In this document: piece after piece, positions 17,773-26,562 of the stretch
How the letters are laid out: each line of letters starts with the position of its first letter
Position numbering within the stretch: the first letter of the stretch is position 1
Source of the DNA: JBGPTK01 sp963797765
GTDB lineage: Bacteria; Acidobacteriota; Terriglobia; Acidiferrales; UBA7541
Reading direction: 5' to 3'
DNA length: 64,000 nucleotides
Assembly (NCBI GenBank): GCA_963797765.1
Contig: CAWCQU010000002.1
Span: forward strand, 620,001 to 684,000
The notes under the pieces: model-generated
The model's database searches: none
Seen by the model: only the letters and a program-made list of their open reading frames with translations
What the model was told of the DNA's origin: nothing
Position numbers and translations under genes: made by a program

Positions 17773-19242
17773 TCAATTGCTGTCGTACGATTTGCGAAAC
17801 TCTTCCGGAATTCCTTTTTCGTCGAGCCAGGTGCGGAAAAACGCGCCGAGATCCTGCCCCGTCTTTTGTTCGATCGCGGAACGAAGTGTATCGTACCCGG
17901 CGATCTGGCCGCGCAGCGTCTGAATCATATAAGCGATTCCCTTACGCACGCCCGCTTCTCCGCATTTATCTTCGAGCGCGATGAAAAACAGTGGACCCTT
18001 GGTGAACGCGAAGCGGCGCTGCTCCCAGGGATCGCCTTCGGTGAGGACGCGAAGCGGTTTTTCCACTGCCTTGACGCGAGCGTCGTCGTATTCGTGAATC
18101 AAGTACACCACCACCCGGCGCCGCGCTGCCGCCCCTCCGCGCGATTCATCCAGGACGATTGGAGCATATTGTGCGAAGCCTTCACCCATTCCCAACTCCG
18201 CTTCGGGGCGCAACAAAATTTCTTCGCCGAGCCACATGTGAGCCAGAGCATGTTCCGCAAGGTTCAGAAACGGAAAGCTATCAACGCCGGCGGTAAACCC
18301 TTGGCGGTTCAAGAGCACTCCGCCGGGAAACGATCGCGCGGCGGGCTCATTCTCGGTTCCAGCGTAGGAGAACAGATGAGCGGGCGTTTCCACCAGCCAG
18401 ATAGATGCCGGCCGGTGCGGCAGAGAACCAAAATTCTTCGCGTAGATGCTCATCGCCCCAGCCAAGTCCGATCCTGCCGCTGATGCTTTCGATTCCGGAA
18501 GCGCATCCATGGTCCAGAAATTGATCGAGATGCCAGAGGCCTGGATTGTTTGCCGCAAGTAGCGTCCCGCCACCGCGTACGGATCGAGGTCCGATTTGCC
18601 AAGTTGGAATCGGTACTCCACTTCCCCACCGCGTTTCTTCGAGCCTTTGTAACGGCCTCCGGAAAGAATCGAAAAATCCGCGGGGACAAGGAAACTCACG
18701 AGCTCGGGATCAATGCGGTCGATATTGTGCGCGAAGATCTTCTTGGGGGCTTCGAGCTGCGGCATCCATCCGCCTTGATTCAAGTGGAATGAATTCTCGT
18801 TGAACGCAATCGAACCGCGTCCCGGCGGAGGTGGCGCCAGGGTGTATTCGAAAACCAGGTTGATCACGCTATTTCGCGGCCAGGGCGGATCGAACGGGAT
18901 TTGAACATCATCGCCGCGCGTTTCGCCGGCCGCGGCGGATTCGAGCGGCGCTGGGGCGATCGTGCGGCCGCCGATCTTCAGGGTCATATCCTGAGTTGCG
19001 AAGATCTTCCGCGAGGGCAAAACCGCGACAAGCGACGGAAGGTCCGCCGATCCGGTATTGCGAAGCTGGAAGCTGGCGCGGACTTCGGCCCGCGGCGAAG
19101 CTCCAGCAACGTAATGCACATCCAAGGATTGTTTATCCACCCGGTAGCCCGGAGCCAGCGGCACCGAGCAGCCCGCCAGAAACATCGCCAGGAGCGATGC
19201 AGCGGCCAGCGATTTAAAATGCTGAGTGATTGGTCGAATCAA
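17773..19242 (-). CDS. M1-like peptidase lipoprotein lacking the catalytic Glu
   Basis: 489 residues. A signal peptide with lipobox (LAGC, Cys at about residue 25) makes it a lipoprotein. The N-terminal half resembles the M1 aminopeptidase beta domain. The zinc site reads H331-A-L-A-H335-MWLG and then E354 in GEGFAQY. That is HExxH-x18-E with exact spacing, but the catalytic Glu is Ala332. It may bind zinc yet should not hydrolyse peptides by the standard mechanism. GGVLLN and PLFFIALEDKCG follow. It probably acts as a binding or scaffold protein; RidA lies just downstream. Confidence 0.82.
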   Translation of the reverse strand: MIRPITQHFKSLAAASLLAMFLAGCSVPLAPGYRVDKQSLDVHYVAGASPRAEVRASFQLRNTGSADLPSLVAVLPSRKIFATQDMTLKIGGRTIAPAPLESAAAGETRGDDVQIPFDPPWPRNSVINLVFEYTLAPPPPGRGSIAFNENSFHLNQGGWMPQLEAPKKIFAHNIDRIDPELVSFLVPADFSILSGGRYKGSKKRGGEVEYRFQLGKSDLDPYAVAGRYLRQTIQASGISINFWTMDALPESKASAAGSDLAGAMSIYAKNFGSLPHRPASIWLVETPAHLFSYAGTENEPAARSFPGGVLLNRQGFTAGVDSFPFLNLAEHALAHMWLGEEILLRPEAELGMGEGFAQYAPIVLDESRGGAAARRRVVVYLIHEYDDARVKAVEKPLRVLTEGDPWEQRRFAFTKGPLFFIALEDKCGEAGVRKGIAYMIQTLRGQIAGYDTLRSAIEQKTGQDLGAFFRTWLDEKGIPEEFRKSYDSN

Positions 19243-19332
19243 ATCTCACCTTGCCGGGCCCACCTTGCCGGGGCGCAGCGATTCAACGCGCATCGATTCT
19301 ACCGGGCCAATGGGTGTGCGGTCAAAACCAGG

Positions 19333-19950
19333 TCAGGAGGCGGAATAGCGGGAGAGAACCTTCGAATCGCTGGCGCCATGGCGCTTGAGAGCGACGATGC
19401 TTGCAATTTGATTGTCGGAAATTCCCCGGCGGAGCAACTCCATCATGGTGGATTCGGATACGCCCGCGTTCCTAAGAGTTGCCAAGGAGGAACCGGAAAG
19501 CGCGGTCTTTCCTTCCGCTCGGCGGCGCGCAACTTCCAGAATGATCGAATCGGAAAGTCCAGCCAGGCGCATGGCTTGTTCTTCGCCGGATTGCAATCCC
19601 AATTGGTTGAGGCGCGCCAATTCCAGAATTGTTTCTTCGGACGCTCCGGCCTGGCGCAGGCCGGCGACTCCGGCGCCATCAACAAACGGCTGCTGCTTTC
19701 CACGGGCGATGTGGATAAGCTCGACACAGGTGGCGTCGGTGATTCCGCCGTTTTTCGCCTTCGCCAATTCCGCTACCTCGGCATCGGTTACGTCGAGGGC
19801 GCGTAATTCTTCTTCAAGCGTGTAGCTGAACCCGACGCCATCGAGAGGCTTGAAATCCGTGCGATGAACTTTTTGGCAGCCGGGCACAAGGCCAAGCAGA
19901 AAGACAAGGGCGGCGGCCGGCAATGCCTTTCCTGGGAGGAAACTCATCAC
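19333..19950 (-). CDS. Lipoprotein with tandem helical repeats
   Basis: 205 residues. A signal peptide precedes the lipobox LVPGC (Cys near residue 25). The rest is built of short units of 30-40 residues with the pattern LxxAGxSExxIxELxR: see GLRQAGASEETILELARL, RLAGLSDSIILEVARR and TLRNAGVSESTMMELLRR. These look like helix-turn-helix solenoid repeats. No catalytic motif is visible. It lies upstream of the M1-like lipoprotein on the same strand, 90 bp away, and the two may work together at the membrane. Confidence 0.78.
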   Translation of the reverse strand: MMSFLPGKALPAAALVFLLGLVPGCQKVHRTDFKPLDGVGFSYTLEEELRALDVTDAEVAELAKAKNGGITDATCVELIHIARGKQQPFVDGAGVAGLRQAGASEETILELARLNQLGLQSGEEQAMRLAGLSDSIILEVARRRAEGKTALSGSSLATLRNAGVSESTMMELLRRGISDNQIASIVALKRHGASDSKVLSRYSAS

Positions 19951-20092
19951 GTTTACAATTGTAAGCGCGAAAGCGGCGCGCGGCGTGCCGGCTTGACGAA
20001 ACGGTCACGGATTGCGCAACAGGGAGGCGACGGGAAGCCTGTACGCGAGCGATGCGGCCAGACGCGAAAGCTTGCCGTGGGAAACGCACCCT

Positions 20093-22291
20093 TCAGACGT
20101 TGTAGATTCGCTCGATTTCGAAGATGCCGGGAATGCGCTTGATGTTGGTGAGAATGCGCTCGAGCTGTTTGCGGTCCGTCACGTCCAGAGCGAGTTCGAT
20201 GCGCGCGTGAAGATCGACGCCGCTGCTTTCCAGGTTGCGAATATTGGCCTGCGCGTCGCTGATTACGGCAGTGATATCGGCGAGCAATCCGGGACGATCC
20301 TCCGTAAGAATGCGAAGGCGGACTGGAAACGTGGCGGCACTCGAGGACGCCCATTCCACGGCGATGCGGCGCTCGGGTTCGTAAAGAAGATTCTGCACAT
20401 TCGGACAGGAAGTGCTGTGGACGGCGACGCCGCGGCCGCGGGTGACGTAACCGACGATATCGTCTCCGGGGATCGCGTTGCAACACTTGGAACGGAAGAC
20501 CATCAAATCGTCGTGGCCGCGCACCAGGATTGTGCCGTCCTGAATGCCCAGCATGCGCTTGACGGTGGAAACCAGCTTGGGGGATTTTTCTTCGGGCTTT
20601 TCCACCAGGTCCTGGCCAGTGGCTTTGCCGAGCACCTGGCGCGCGGACCATTTGCCGTAGCCCAGCTCCGCGTAAAGGTCTTCCGTCCGGGCGCAGCCAT
20701 ATTCATTGGCCACGCGGGTCAACTCTTCGTCGCGAATCTTTTTTAAATTCAGGCCGCACTGGCGCGCTTCTTTTTCCAGGAGGCGGCGGCCCACTTCCGT
20801 GGCTTCGCGGCGTTCATGCAGGTTGATCCACTGGCGGATCTTGCTGCGGGCGCGCGAGGTGCGCACAAAGGTGAGCCAGTCGCGGCTGGGCGTGTGGCCT
20901 TTCTGAGTTTGAATTTCAATCACGTCGCCGTTGCCCACCGCGTGCCGCAGCGGAACGATTTGTCCGTTCACTTTCGCGCCAACGCACTGGTTGCCCACTT
21001 CGGTGTGAATCGCGTACGCGAAATCCACGGCGGTGGCGCCGCGCGGAAGAACCACCACCAGGCCTTTCGGAGTGAACGTATAAACTTCTTCGGGATATAA
21101 ATCCACCCGGAGCGTCGAGAGGAACTCGCTGGGCTCCGCCATTTCGCGAACCCATTCGATTAACTGGCGCATCCAGACGATGCGCTGATCGTCGGCGCCC
21201 GAAATTTCACGGCCGTCCTTATATTTCCAGTGCGCGGCCACGCCTTCTTCCGCGATGCGGTGCATTTCCTGCGTGCGAATCTGGACTTCGAAGGATTGTC
21301 CGGCATTGATGACAGTGGTGTGCAGAGACTGGTAGAGGTTCGGCCGCGGCATGGCGATGTAATCCTTAAAGCGCCCCGGCACGGGCCGCCACAGCTGGTG
21401 GATCACGCCCAGCGCCGCATAACAATTCTTGACGGTGTCCGTGACCACGCGCACGGCAAGCAAATCGTAAATCTGCTCCACCGGCCGCTGCTGCCGCTGA
21501 ATTTTTTGATAGATGGAATAGATGCGCTTGGTGCGCGCCTGCACTTCGGCGGGAACTCCATTTTCCACCATCTTCTCGCGGATCAGGTTCTGCACTTCGG
21601 CCAAAAACTTTTCATGAACTTTATTTTTGGATTCGACTTTTTTTTGCAGCTCGATATAGGCGGCGGGCTCCAGATACCTGAACGCAAGATCTTCCAGCTC
21701 GCCGCGAATCAAACCCATGCCCAGCCGATTGGCCACCGGGGCATAAATTTCCAGCGTCTCGCGCGCAATGCGTTCCTGCCGCTGCGGATCGAGATAATGC
21801 AGCGTGCGCATGTTGTGCAGGCGGTCCGCCAGCTTCACCAGCACCACCCGGACGTCGTTCACCATGGCCAGCAACATCTTGCGAACGTTTTCGGCCTGGC
21901 GGGCTTCCGGCGCCAGTAAATTGAGGCGGCTGATTTTGGTGGTGCCTTCCACCAAGCGGGCGATGTCCGGACCAAACTGCTCTTCAATTTGGGTGATGGG
22001 GATTTTGGTGTCTTCCACCACGTCGTGGAGAAGCGCGGCGGAAAGCGTGGTCGCGTCCAGCTTCATGTCCGCGAGCAGGTGGGCAACTTCGAGTGGGTGG
22101 GAAAGGTAGGGTTCGCCTGATTCGCGGTATTGGGAGCTGTGCTGCTCGGCGGCAAAGTCGTAAGCGCGGCGGACGAGGTCGCGATCATCTCCGGGCCGGT
22201 TATGCCGCAACTTGTCCAGAAGTTCGACGAAGCGCAGGTCAATAGCGCGCTTCGCCGCTAGATTTGCTGTCGGCTTGCTTTGCTGGCTCAT
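20093..22291 (-). CDS. rel: Bifunctional (p)ppGpp synthetase/hydrolase Rel
   Basis: 732 residues, full length. Order: HD hydrolase domain (YLSHPLEVAHLL, LLHDVVEDT), synthetase domain (RTKRIYSIYQKIQR, RFKDYIAMPRPNLYQSLHT), TGS domain (about 390-450, GLVVVLPRGATAVDFAYAIH), a helical/zinc-type region with CCNAIPGDDI, and a C-terminal ACT domain (RLRILTEDRPGLLADITAVI). The RFKD motif marks the bifunctional type. It sets the alarmone level during starvation. It is a single gene, transcribed away from the TPR end of the Ton block. Confidence 0.96.
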   Translation of the reverse strand: MSQQSKPTANLAAKRAIDLRFVELLDKLRHNRPGDDRDLVRRAYDFAAEQHSSQYRESGEPYLSHPLEVAHLLADMKLDATTLSAALLHDVVEDTKIPITQIEEQFGPDIARLVEGTTKISRLNLLAPEARQAENVRKMLLAMVNDVRVVLVKLADRLHNMRTLHYLDPQRQERIARETLEIYAPVANRLGMGLIRGELEDLAFRYLEPAAYIELQKKVESKNKVHEKFLAEVQNLIREKMVENGVPAEVQARTKRIYSIYQKIQRQQRPVEQIYDLLAVRVVTDTVKNCYAALGVIHQLWRPVPGRFKDYIAMPRPNLYQSLHTTVINAGQSFEVQIRTQEMHRIAEEGVAAHWKYKDGREISGADDQRIVWMRQLIEWVREMAEPSEFLSTLRVDLYPEEVYTFTPKGLVVVLPRGATAVDFAYAIHTEVGNQCVGAKVNGQIVPLRHAVGNGDVIEIQTQKGHTPSRDWLTFVRTSRARSKIRQWINLHERREATEVGRRLLEKEARQCGLNLKKIRDEELTRVANEYGCARTEDLYAELGYGKWSARQVLGKATGQDLVEKPEEKSPKLVSTVKRMLGIQDGTILVRGHDDLMVFRSKCCNAIPGDDIVGYVTRGRGVAVHSTSCPNVQNLLYEPERRIAVEWASSSAATFPVRLRILTEDRPGLLADITAVISDAQANIRNLESSGVDLHARIELALDVTDRKQLERILTNIKRIPGIFEIERIYNV

Positions 22292-22446
22292 CGTAGGCCT
22301 AGCCCTATTCTATGCCCACCTGCGGCCGTTCACAGCCCATTGTGACGAGGCTGTTACCCAGAAGCCGGGGGAGAACCCTAAAGAATGGCACGGCGAGGAC
22401 GCGGGAACCGCGGCATCCTTGGCGGGCGGGGAATGCCAAAACTAAG

Positions 22447-22474
22447 AGCCGGCTGAGCCTGGAGCGACTCAGCC
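22447..22474 (-). terminator. Hairpin ending the Sec-Ton block
   Basis: GCCGGCTGAG and CTCAGCCGGC form a 10-bp perfect stem just after the TPR gene's stop, followed on the minus strand by TCTTAGTTTT. The T-run is imperfect, but position and strength fit termination. Confidence 0.65.
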
Positions 22475-22490
22475 GGCCATGTCCTGTCTG

Positions 22491-23315
22491 TTAAGATTTC
22501 GGGGCCGGTGTTTCCATTTTCTTCTGCTTGATCTCTTTGACCTTGTCCATCAATTCGTCGGCGAGCTTCAAATCGCCCGAGCGAGCATCCGGCGTCGATT
22601 CCAGGTCCGCCTTCTGGCGGTACAAGAGGTTCAGATACGCCATGGCGTCCTCATAATCGGGGCGCAGTTCCACGGCCTTCTTCAAATTGGTGACGCCTTC
22701 ATCGATGATCGCGCCGTACTTGGCATTGAACTGGTCGCGAACCGCCGGGGGCATTGGTTCATCATCCTTGATTGGCTTCTTGCCGCTGGCATTGTAAGCA
22801 ACGCGCAATTCCTTGTTTCCCCGATAGGCCAGGGACCAATCGATCACGCCGATCCAGTAGTAAGGCTCGGGATCGTCCGGCTTAATCTCCATGTGCTTTT
22901 TATGATAAGACTTCGATTCCTCGAACTTCTTCGGGTCGTAGGGAGTTCCACCCATATTGTAAAGGATGGAGCCAATTCCATCGATCGCCGAAACATTGTT
23001 CGGATCTTTCTGAAGCACTTCCTGGAATTCCTGGATGGCCTGCTGGCCCAGGCGCACGTTATCGTCGGAAGGCGCACCGGGGATATATTGGCTGGCATAG
23101 GCCGTAGCCAAATACAGCCGGGCATTCAGCAAGGAAGGATCAAGATCCTTGGAGGTCTTGAAATCTTCAATGGCCGCGTCAAACTGCCCGTTCTTGTAGG
23201 CCTCAACGCCTTTGTTCAATTTGTCGCGGGCGCGTAGCCTGTCACATCCCGTGGCAGCCATTGATAGCGCCGCGACCACGATTAGTAAACCAACTGTGCG
23301 GGACTTGCGTTCCAT
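22491..23315 (-). CDS. TPR lipoprotein, last gene of the Ton block
   Basis: 274 residues from ATG 23315 with AAGGAG upstream. The lipobox AATGC places it in a membrane facing the periplasm. TPR units are visible: the first about 30-65 (KLNKGVEAYKNGQFDAAIEDF), then NARLYLATAYASQY, QEFQEVLQKDPNN, EPYYWIGVIDWSLAYRG and TNLKKAVELRPDYEDAMAYL. The end is Lys-rich. It lies 190 bp after the third exbD and may be a periplasmic partner of the Ton motor, by position only. Confidence 0.85.
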   Translation of the reverse strand: MERKSRTVGLLIVVAALSMAATGCDRLRARDKLNKGVEAYKNGQFDAAIEDFKTSKDLDPSLLNARLYLATAYASQYIPGAPSDDNVRLGQQAIQEFQEVLQKDPNNVSAIDGIGSILYNMGGTPYDPKKFEESKSYHKKHMEIKPDDPEPYYWIGVIDWSLAYRGNKELRVAYNASGKKPIKDDEPMPPAVRDQFNAKYGAIIDEGVTNLKKAVELRPDYEDAMAYLNLLYRQKADLESTPDARSGDLKLADELMDKVKEIKQKKMETPAPKS

Positions 23316-23504
23316 CCCTGGCTCTCCTTGAGTTTGGCTATGCCGAAGACCGGATGACTTGTAACGGGGCAAATGGAGGTATTGATTCAGTGGTTCAAGC
23401 GCGAAACAACTCCCCCATTAAAACCAATCAGCCTTGCGGCCCGCCCTGAAGTTCCGCCCCCAAGCAACCCGAACAATTGCGGCGCGCCGAACTTCTCAAA
23501 AAAA

Positions 23505-23933
23505 CTACTGGCCAGCTTCTACCTTTGCAGTGATCAGCCCGACCTTGTCAATTCCCGAACCACGCATGATATCAATCGCCCGAGCAACTTCAGCGAATGG
23601 AACGTTGTCCTCTCCCTTGACGAAGGCAACTTTCTCCGCGCGCTCCTTAAAGATAGCATCCAATCGCGTCCCCAGGTCTTCCCAAGTCACATCATCCTGG
23701 TTGATTTTTACTTTGCCGTTGGTAGCCACCTGGACCACGATGGTTTTTGCCAACAGTTCCGGATCTTCCTTGGCATTGGGGGGCGCGGGTTGCGGGACGA
23801 GTGCATCCAATCCTTTGGGCGTCGTCGGCGTGATTACCATGAAAATGATGATCAGCACCAGCAAAATATCGATCAACGGCACCACATTCATGTCGGCTAC
23901 GACGCCTTTATGTTCGCCAACTGCCATTCCCAT
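23505..23933 (-). CDS. exbD: ExbD/TolR biopolymer transport protein (copy 3)
   Basis: 142 residues. One N-terminal membrane segment carries the proton-path Asp in MNVVPLIDILLVLIIIFM; the periplasmic domain ends VARAIDIMRGSGIDKVGLITAK. It is very close in protein and DNA to the gene at 23986-24411, so the two arose by recent tandem duplication. It forms part of the stator that couples proton flow to TonB. Confidence 0.93.
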   Translation of the reverse strand: MGMAVGEHKGVVADMNVVPLIDILLVLIIIFMVITPTTPKGLDALVPQPAPPNAKEDPELLAKTIVVQVATNGKVKINQDDVTWEDLGTRLDAIFKERAEKVAFVKGEDNVPFAEVARAIDIMRGSGIDKVGLITAKVEAGQ

Positions 23934-23985
23934 GGAAGTACTCCTTCATTGCAATGCTTCTAAGAAATTTTCGGCACGGACCAGA

Positions 23986-24411
23986 CTAACCTGAGATCAG
24001 GCTCGACGTAATGAGCCCAACTTTGTCGATTCCTGAACCACGCATGATATCAATCGCTCGAGCGACTTCAGAGAACGGAACGTTGTCTTCTCCCTTAACA
24101 AAGGCGACTTTCTCCGCGCGCCCTTTGAAGATCATATCTAACCGCGCTCCCAGATCTTCCCAACTAACTTCGTCCTGATTGATTTTTACTCTGCCGTTGG
24201 CTGCTACTTGAACCACGATCGGATTGGACAGCGGCTCGGGAATTTTTATGGACTGAGGCGGAGCAGGTTGCGGAACAAGAGCATTCAATCCCTTGGGCGT
24301 CGTCGGAGAGATAACCATAAAGATGATGATCAGCACCAGCAAAATATCGATCAAGGGCACGACGTTCATGTCGGCTACGATGCCTTTATGCTCGCCAGTT
24401 GCCATCCCCAT
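23986..24411 (-). CDS. exbD: ExbD/TolR biopolymer transport protein (copy 2)
   Basis: 141 residues from ATG 24411, preceded by GAGGAG. It has the same layout as copy 3: MNVVPLIDILLVLIIIFMVISPTTPKG, then a periplasmic domain with KINQDEVSWEDLGARLD. The divergent parts are the Pro-rich linker (PAPPQSIKIPEPL) and the extreme C-terminus (LITSSLISG). The duplicates may have different partners. Confidence 0.93.
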   Translation of the reverse strand: MGMATGEHKGIVADMNVVPLIDILLVLIIIFMVISPTTPKGLNALVPQPAPPQSIKIPEPLSNPIVVQVAANGRVKINQDEVSWEDLGARLDMIFKGRAEKVAFVKGEDNVPFSEVARAIDIMRGSGIDKVGLITSSLISG

Positions 24412-24546
24412 GGTTTTACTCCTCGAATGCCACCGCGTCACAGCGAACCTAATGATGGACCGATCCGCCCTGCAATTCAACTCAGGGCCCCCGGCGCCGC
24501 GCGCGCCTTGCGACTTGCGGGGCGCAAGACAATCCCCGTGGAAGTC

Positions 24547-24999
24547 TTAGCTGCCGCCGCCTGGCGGAGGAGCGGGTGCCTTCTTGGTCTCGAGTTTCTC
24601 GGTCAATAAGCCCAAGTTATCCACCCCGGCGGACCGGACTTCGTCAACCACTTTGACGACGTCGCCGTACTTCGCACGGGCATCGCTTCTCACAAACACG
24701 GTCTTGTCCAGGCGATTCGCAAGGCGGTCCTTGACCATGTTGGTGATGGCGTCGAGAGGAACCTTCTCAGTGCCAAGGTAGATGGAACCGTCACGAGTCA
24801 CGGCCACCAGAATCGCGTCGTCCCGATCGGCAGCCTGCATGTCTTGGGCATTTTGCGCCTTAGCCATGTCCACCGAGACGCCCTTCTGCAACATGGGCGT
24901 CACCACCATGAAGATAATCAATAGCACCAGCATAATGTCGGCCATGGGAATCACGTTCGGGGTCGACATCACCGCCGGTGCTTTTGGTTTGTAAGCCAT
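24547..24999 (-). CDS. exbD: ExbD/TolR biopolymer transport protein (copy 1)
   Basis: 150 residues. The membrane segment is NVIPMADIMLVLLIIFMVVTPM with its Asp; the periplasmic domain includes GSIYLGTEKVPLDAITNMV and ARAKYGDVVKVVDEVRSAG. It is clearly diverged from the other two copies. The start is 3 bp after the exbB stop, so it is the primary ExbB partner. The tail is Pro/Gly-rich (APAPPPGGGS). Confidence 0.94.
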   Translation of the reverse strand: MAYKPKAPAVMSTPNVIPMADIMLVLLIIFMVVTPMLQKGVSVDMAKAQNAQDMQAADRDDAILVAVTRDGSIYLGTEKVPLDAITNMVKDRLANRLDKTVFVRSDARAKYGDVVKVVDEVRSAGVDNLGLLTEKLETKKAPAPPPGGGS

Positions 25000-25002
25000 G
25001 GG

Positions 25003-25731
25003 TTACTTCTTTCCGCTGCGGCGGGTGATGAAATAATTGATCAACTCCATCGACGAGTTATCCATCTCAACGTCGAAGGCTTCCACCTTGTTGGTGAAAT
25101 AGTTGAAAGTCCACACGGCCGGCACGGCCACGAGCAAGCCTAGAGCCGTGGTGACGAGAGCTTCCGCGATACCGCCGGCCACCGCTGATAGTCCGGTAGC
25201 TTTGGTGTTCGCGATGCCTTTGAACGCGTTGATGATGCCCATCACGGTGCCGAACAATCCGACGAACGGCGCCGTCGATCCAATCGTTGCCAGACCGGAA
25301 AGACCGCGCTTCATTTCGGCGTGAACGATGGCCACCGAACGCTCCAGACCGCGCTTGGCCGCCTCGATCACTTCCTCTTCGGAAACCTGAGCAGAAGCCG
25401 CCTGGAATTCCGAGAGGCCTGTGGCGACCACCTTGGCTATGTGGCTCTTCTTGTTGCGCTCGGCGATGGAAATCGCTTCGTCGAGTTTGTTGTCCTTCAG
25501 CGCGCCGGCTACTTGCTGAACGAAGACGCGGGACTGCTTCCGCGACGCACTGTACATCAGCGCCCGGTCAATCATGATTCCCACTGACCAAGCGGACATG
25601 ATGAAGAGAATCACCACAACCGCTTTGGCTGGAATACTCATTGTGTGCCACATCGAAACCAGATCCCAGCCGACTTCCGGGGCCGCCTGCTGCAAAAGCC
25701 ACAAGCCAAGCAATGAAACATTCGCGAGCAT
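25003..25731 (-). CDS. exbB: ExbB/TolQ/MotA proton-channel protein
   Basis: 242 residues with three membrane segments (about 28-50, 145-170 and 190-212). The cytoplasmic loop and the signature GLATIGSTAPFVGLFGTVMGIINAF identify the MotA/TolQ/ExbB family. It forms the pentameric proton channel around ExbD helices that energises TonB. It lies between tonB and three exbD genes. Confidence 0.95.
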   Translation of the reverse strand: MLANVSLLGLWLLQQAAPEVGWDLVSMWHTMSIPAKAVVVILFIMSAWSVGIMIDRALMYSASRKQSRVFVQQVAGALKDNKLDEAISIAERNKKSHIAKVVATGLSEFQAASAQVSEEEVIEAAKRGLERSVAIVHAEMKRGLSGLATIGSTAPFVGLFGTVMGIINAFKGIANTKATGLSAVAGGIAEALVTTALGLLVAVPAVWTFNYFTNKVEAFDVEMDNSSMELINYFITRRSGKK

Positions 25732-25815
25732 GAGTTTTGCTCCTCCTCAGTTCGTTCCAATTCTTCGCCGATGGATGGACTGCCAGCCCCGGGCCGAAAC
25801 CCGGCGAGTCCGAGC

Positions 25816-26559
25816 CTACCCACCCAGGCTGAAGATTACAGAAATCGTCGTATCTACTTCAACCGGATCGCCATTCAGCAGCGTGGGTTGATAACGCCAC
25901 TGCCGGACAGCGTCCATTGCTGCCTTGACAAGCAGCGGCGGGCCGCCCATCAATTGAAGCTCTTGCACCGTACCGTCCTTCGCAATAATCGCGTGCAGGA
26001 TCACGGTTCCCTGAATGTGGGCCTGCTTGGCGATCGCCGGATAGGTCGGCTGAATCATACGAACCATTTTCGCCTGCTGCACATTACCACCAACGCGCAC
26101 GCGTTGGGGAGCGGCTTTCGGGGGAGGAGGCGGCGCACCACCACCGATGCCTCCAATGATTCCGCCGAGAACGCCACCCGCCTGGCCTCCGGGCATTCCG
26201 CCAGGCACTCCGCCGACGACGCCAACCGCGGAAACATCCGGGGGCAACTCTTCTTCCTTAATGATATTGACCTTCTTGGGGATGACGCTGGGCGCCATCA
26301 TTTTGCCCTGCTGGATGATGCGGGCCACGTGATGCACAATCGTGGGCGCTGCAGGGGCCGGGGGCGGCGGTGGAGGAGGGGGCGCCGGCGCCACCAGGAA
26401 TGTCGTCAGCATGGCCTTAGGCAAGGCCTCTGTGTAAATCAGAGGAATCAAGATCAGAATGCCCAGGAGCATGCCCTGGAAAACGGCCGAGACAATTACG
26501 GTCCACCACTTCTTGGTCCGTTTCGTTTGCGGCCCCGAATCGACGAGTTCATCAAACAT
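25816..26559 (-). CDS. tonB: TonB energy-transducing protein
   Basis: 247 residues. The N-terminal anchor is about residues 21-43 (VIVSAVFQGMLLGILILIP). A Pro-rich stretch of eight prolines follows, then a Gly-rich linker (GVVGGVPGGMPGGQAGG) that spans the periplasm. The C-terminal TonB domain has QPTYPAIAKQAHIQGTVILH and MDAVRQWRYQPTLLNG, with the YP and W-R-Y residues that contact TonB boxes. The start is 3 bp from the secF stop, so it is probably co-transcribed with secDF. Confidence 0.95.
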   Translation of the reverse strand: MFDELVDSGPQTKRTKKWWTVIVSAVFQGMLLGILILIPLIYTEALPKAMLTTFLVAPAPPPPPPPPAPAAPTIVHHVARIIQQGKMMAPSVIPKKVNIIKEEELPPDVSAVGVVGGVPGGMPGGQAGGVLGGIIGGIGGGAPPPPPKAAPQRVRVGGNVQQAKMVRMIQPTYPAIAKQAHIQGTVILHAIIAKDGTVQELQLMGGPPLLVKAAMDAVRQWRYQPTLLNGDPVEVDTTISVIFSLGG

Positions 26560-26562
26560 GGA

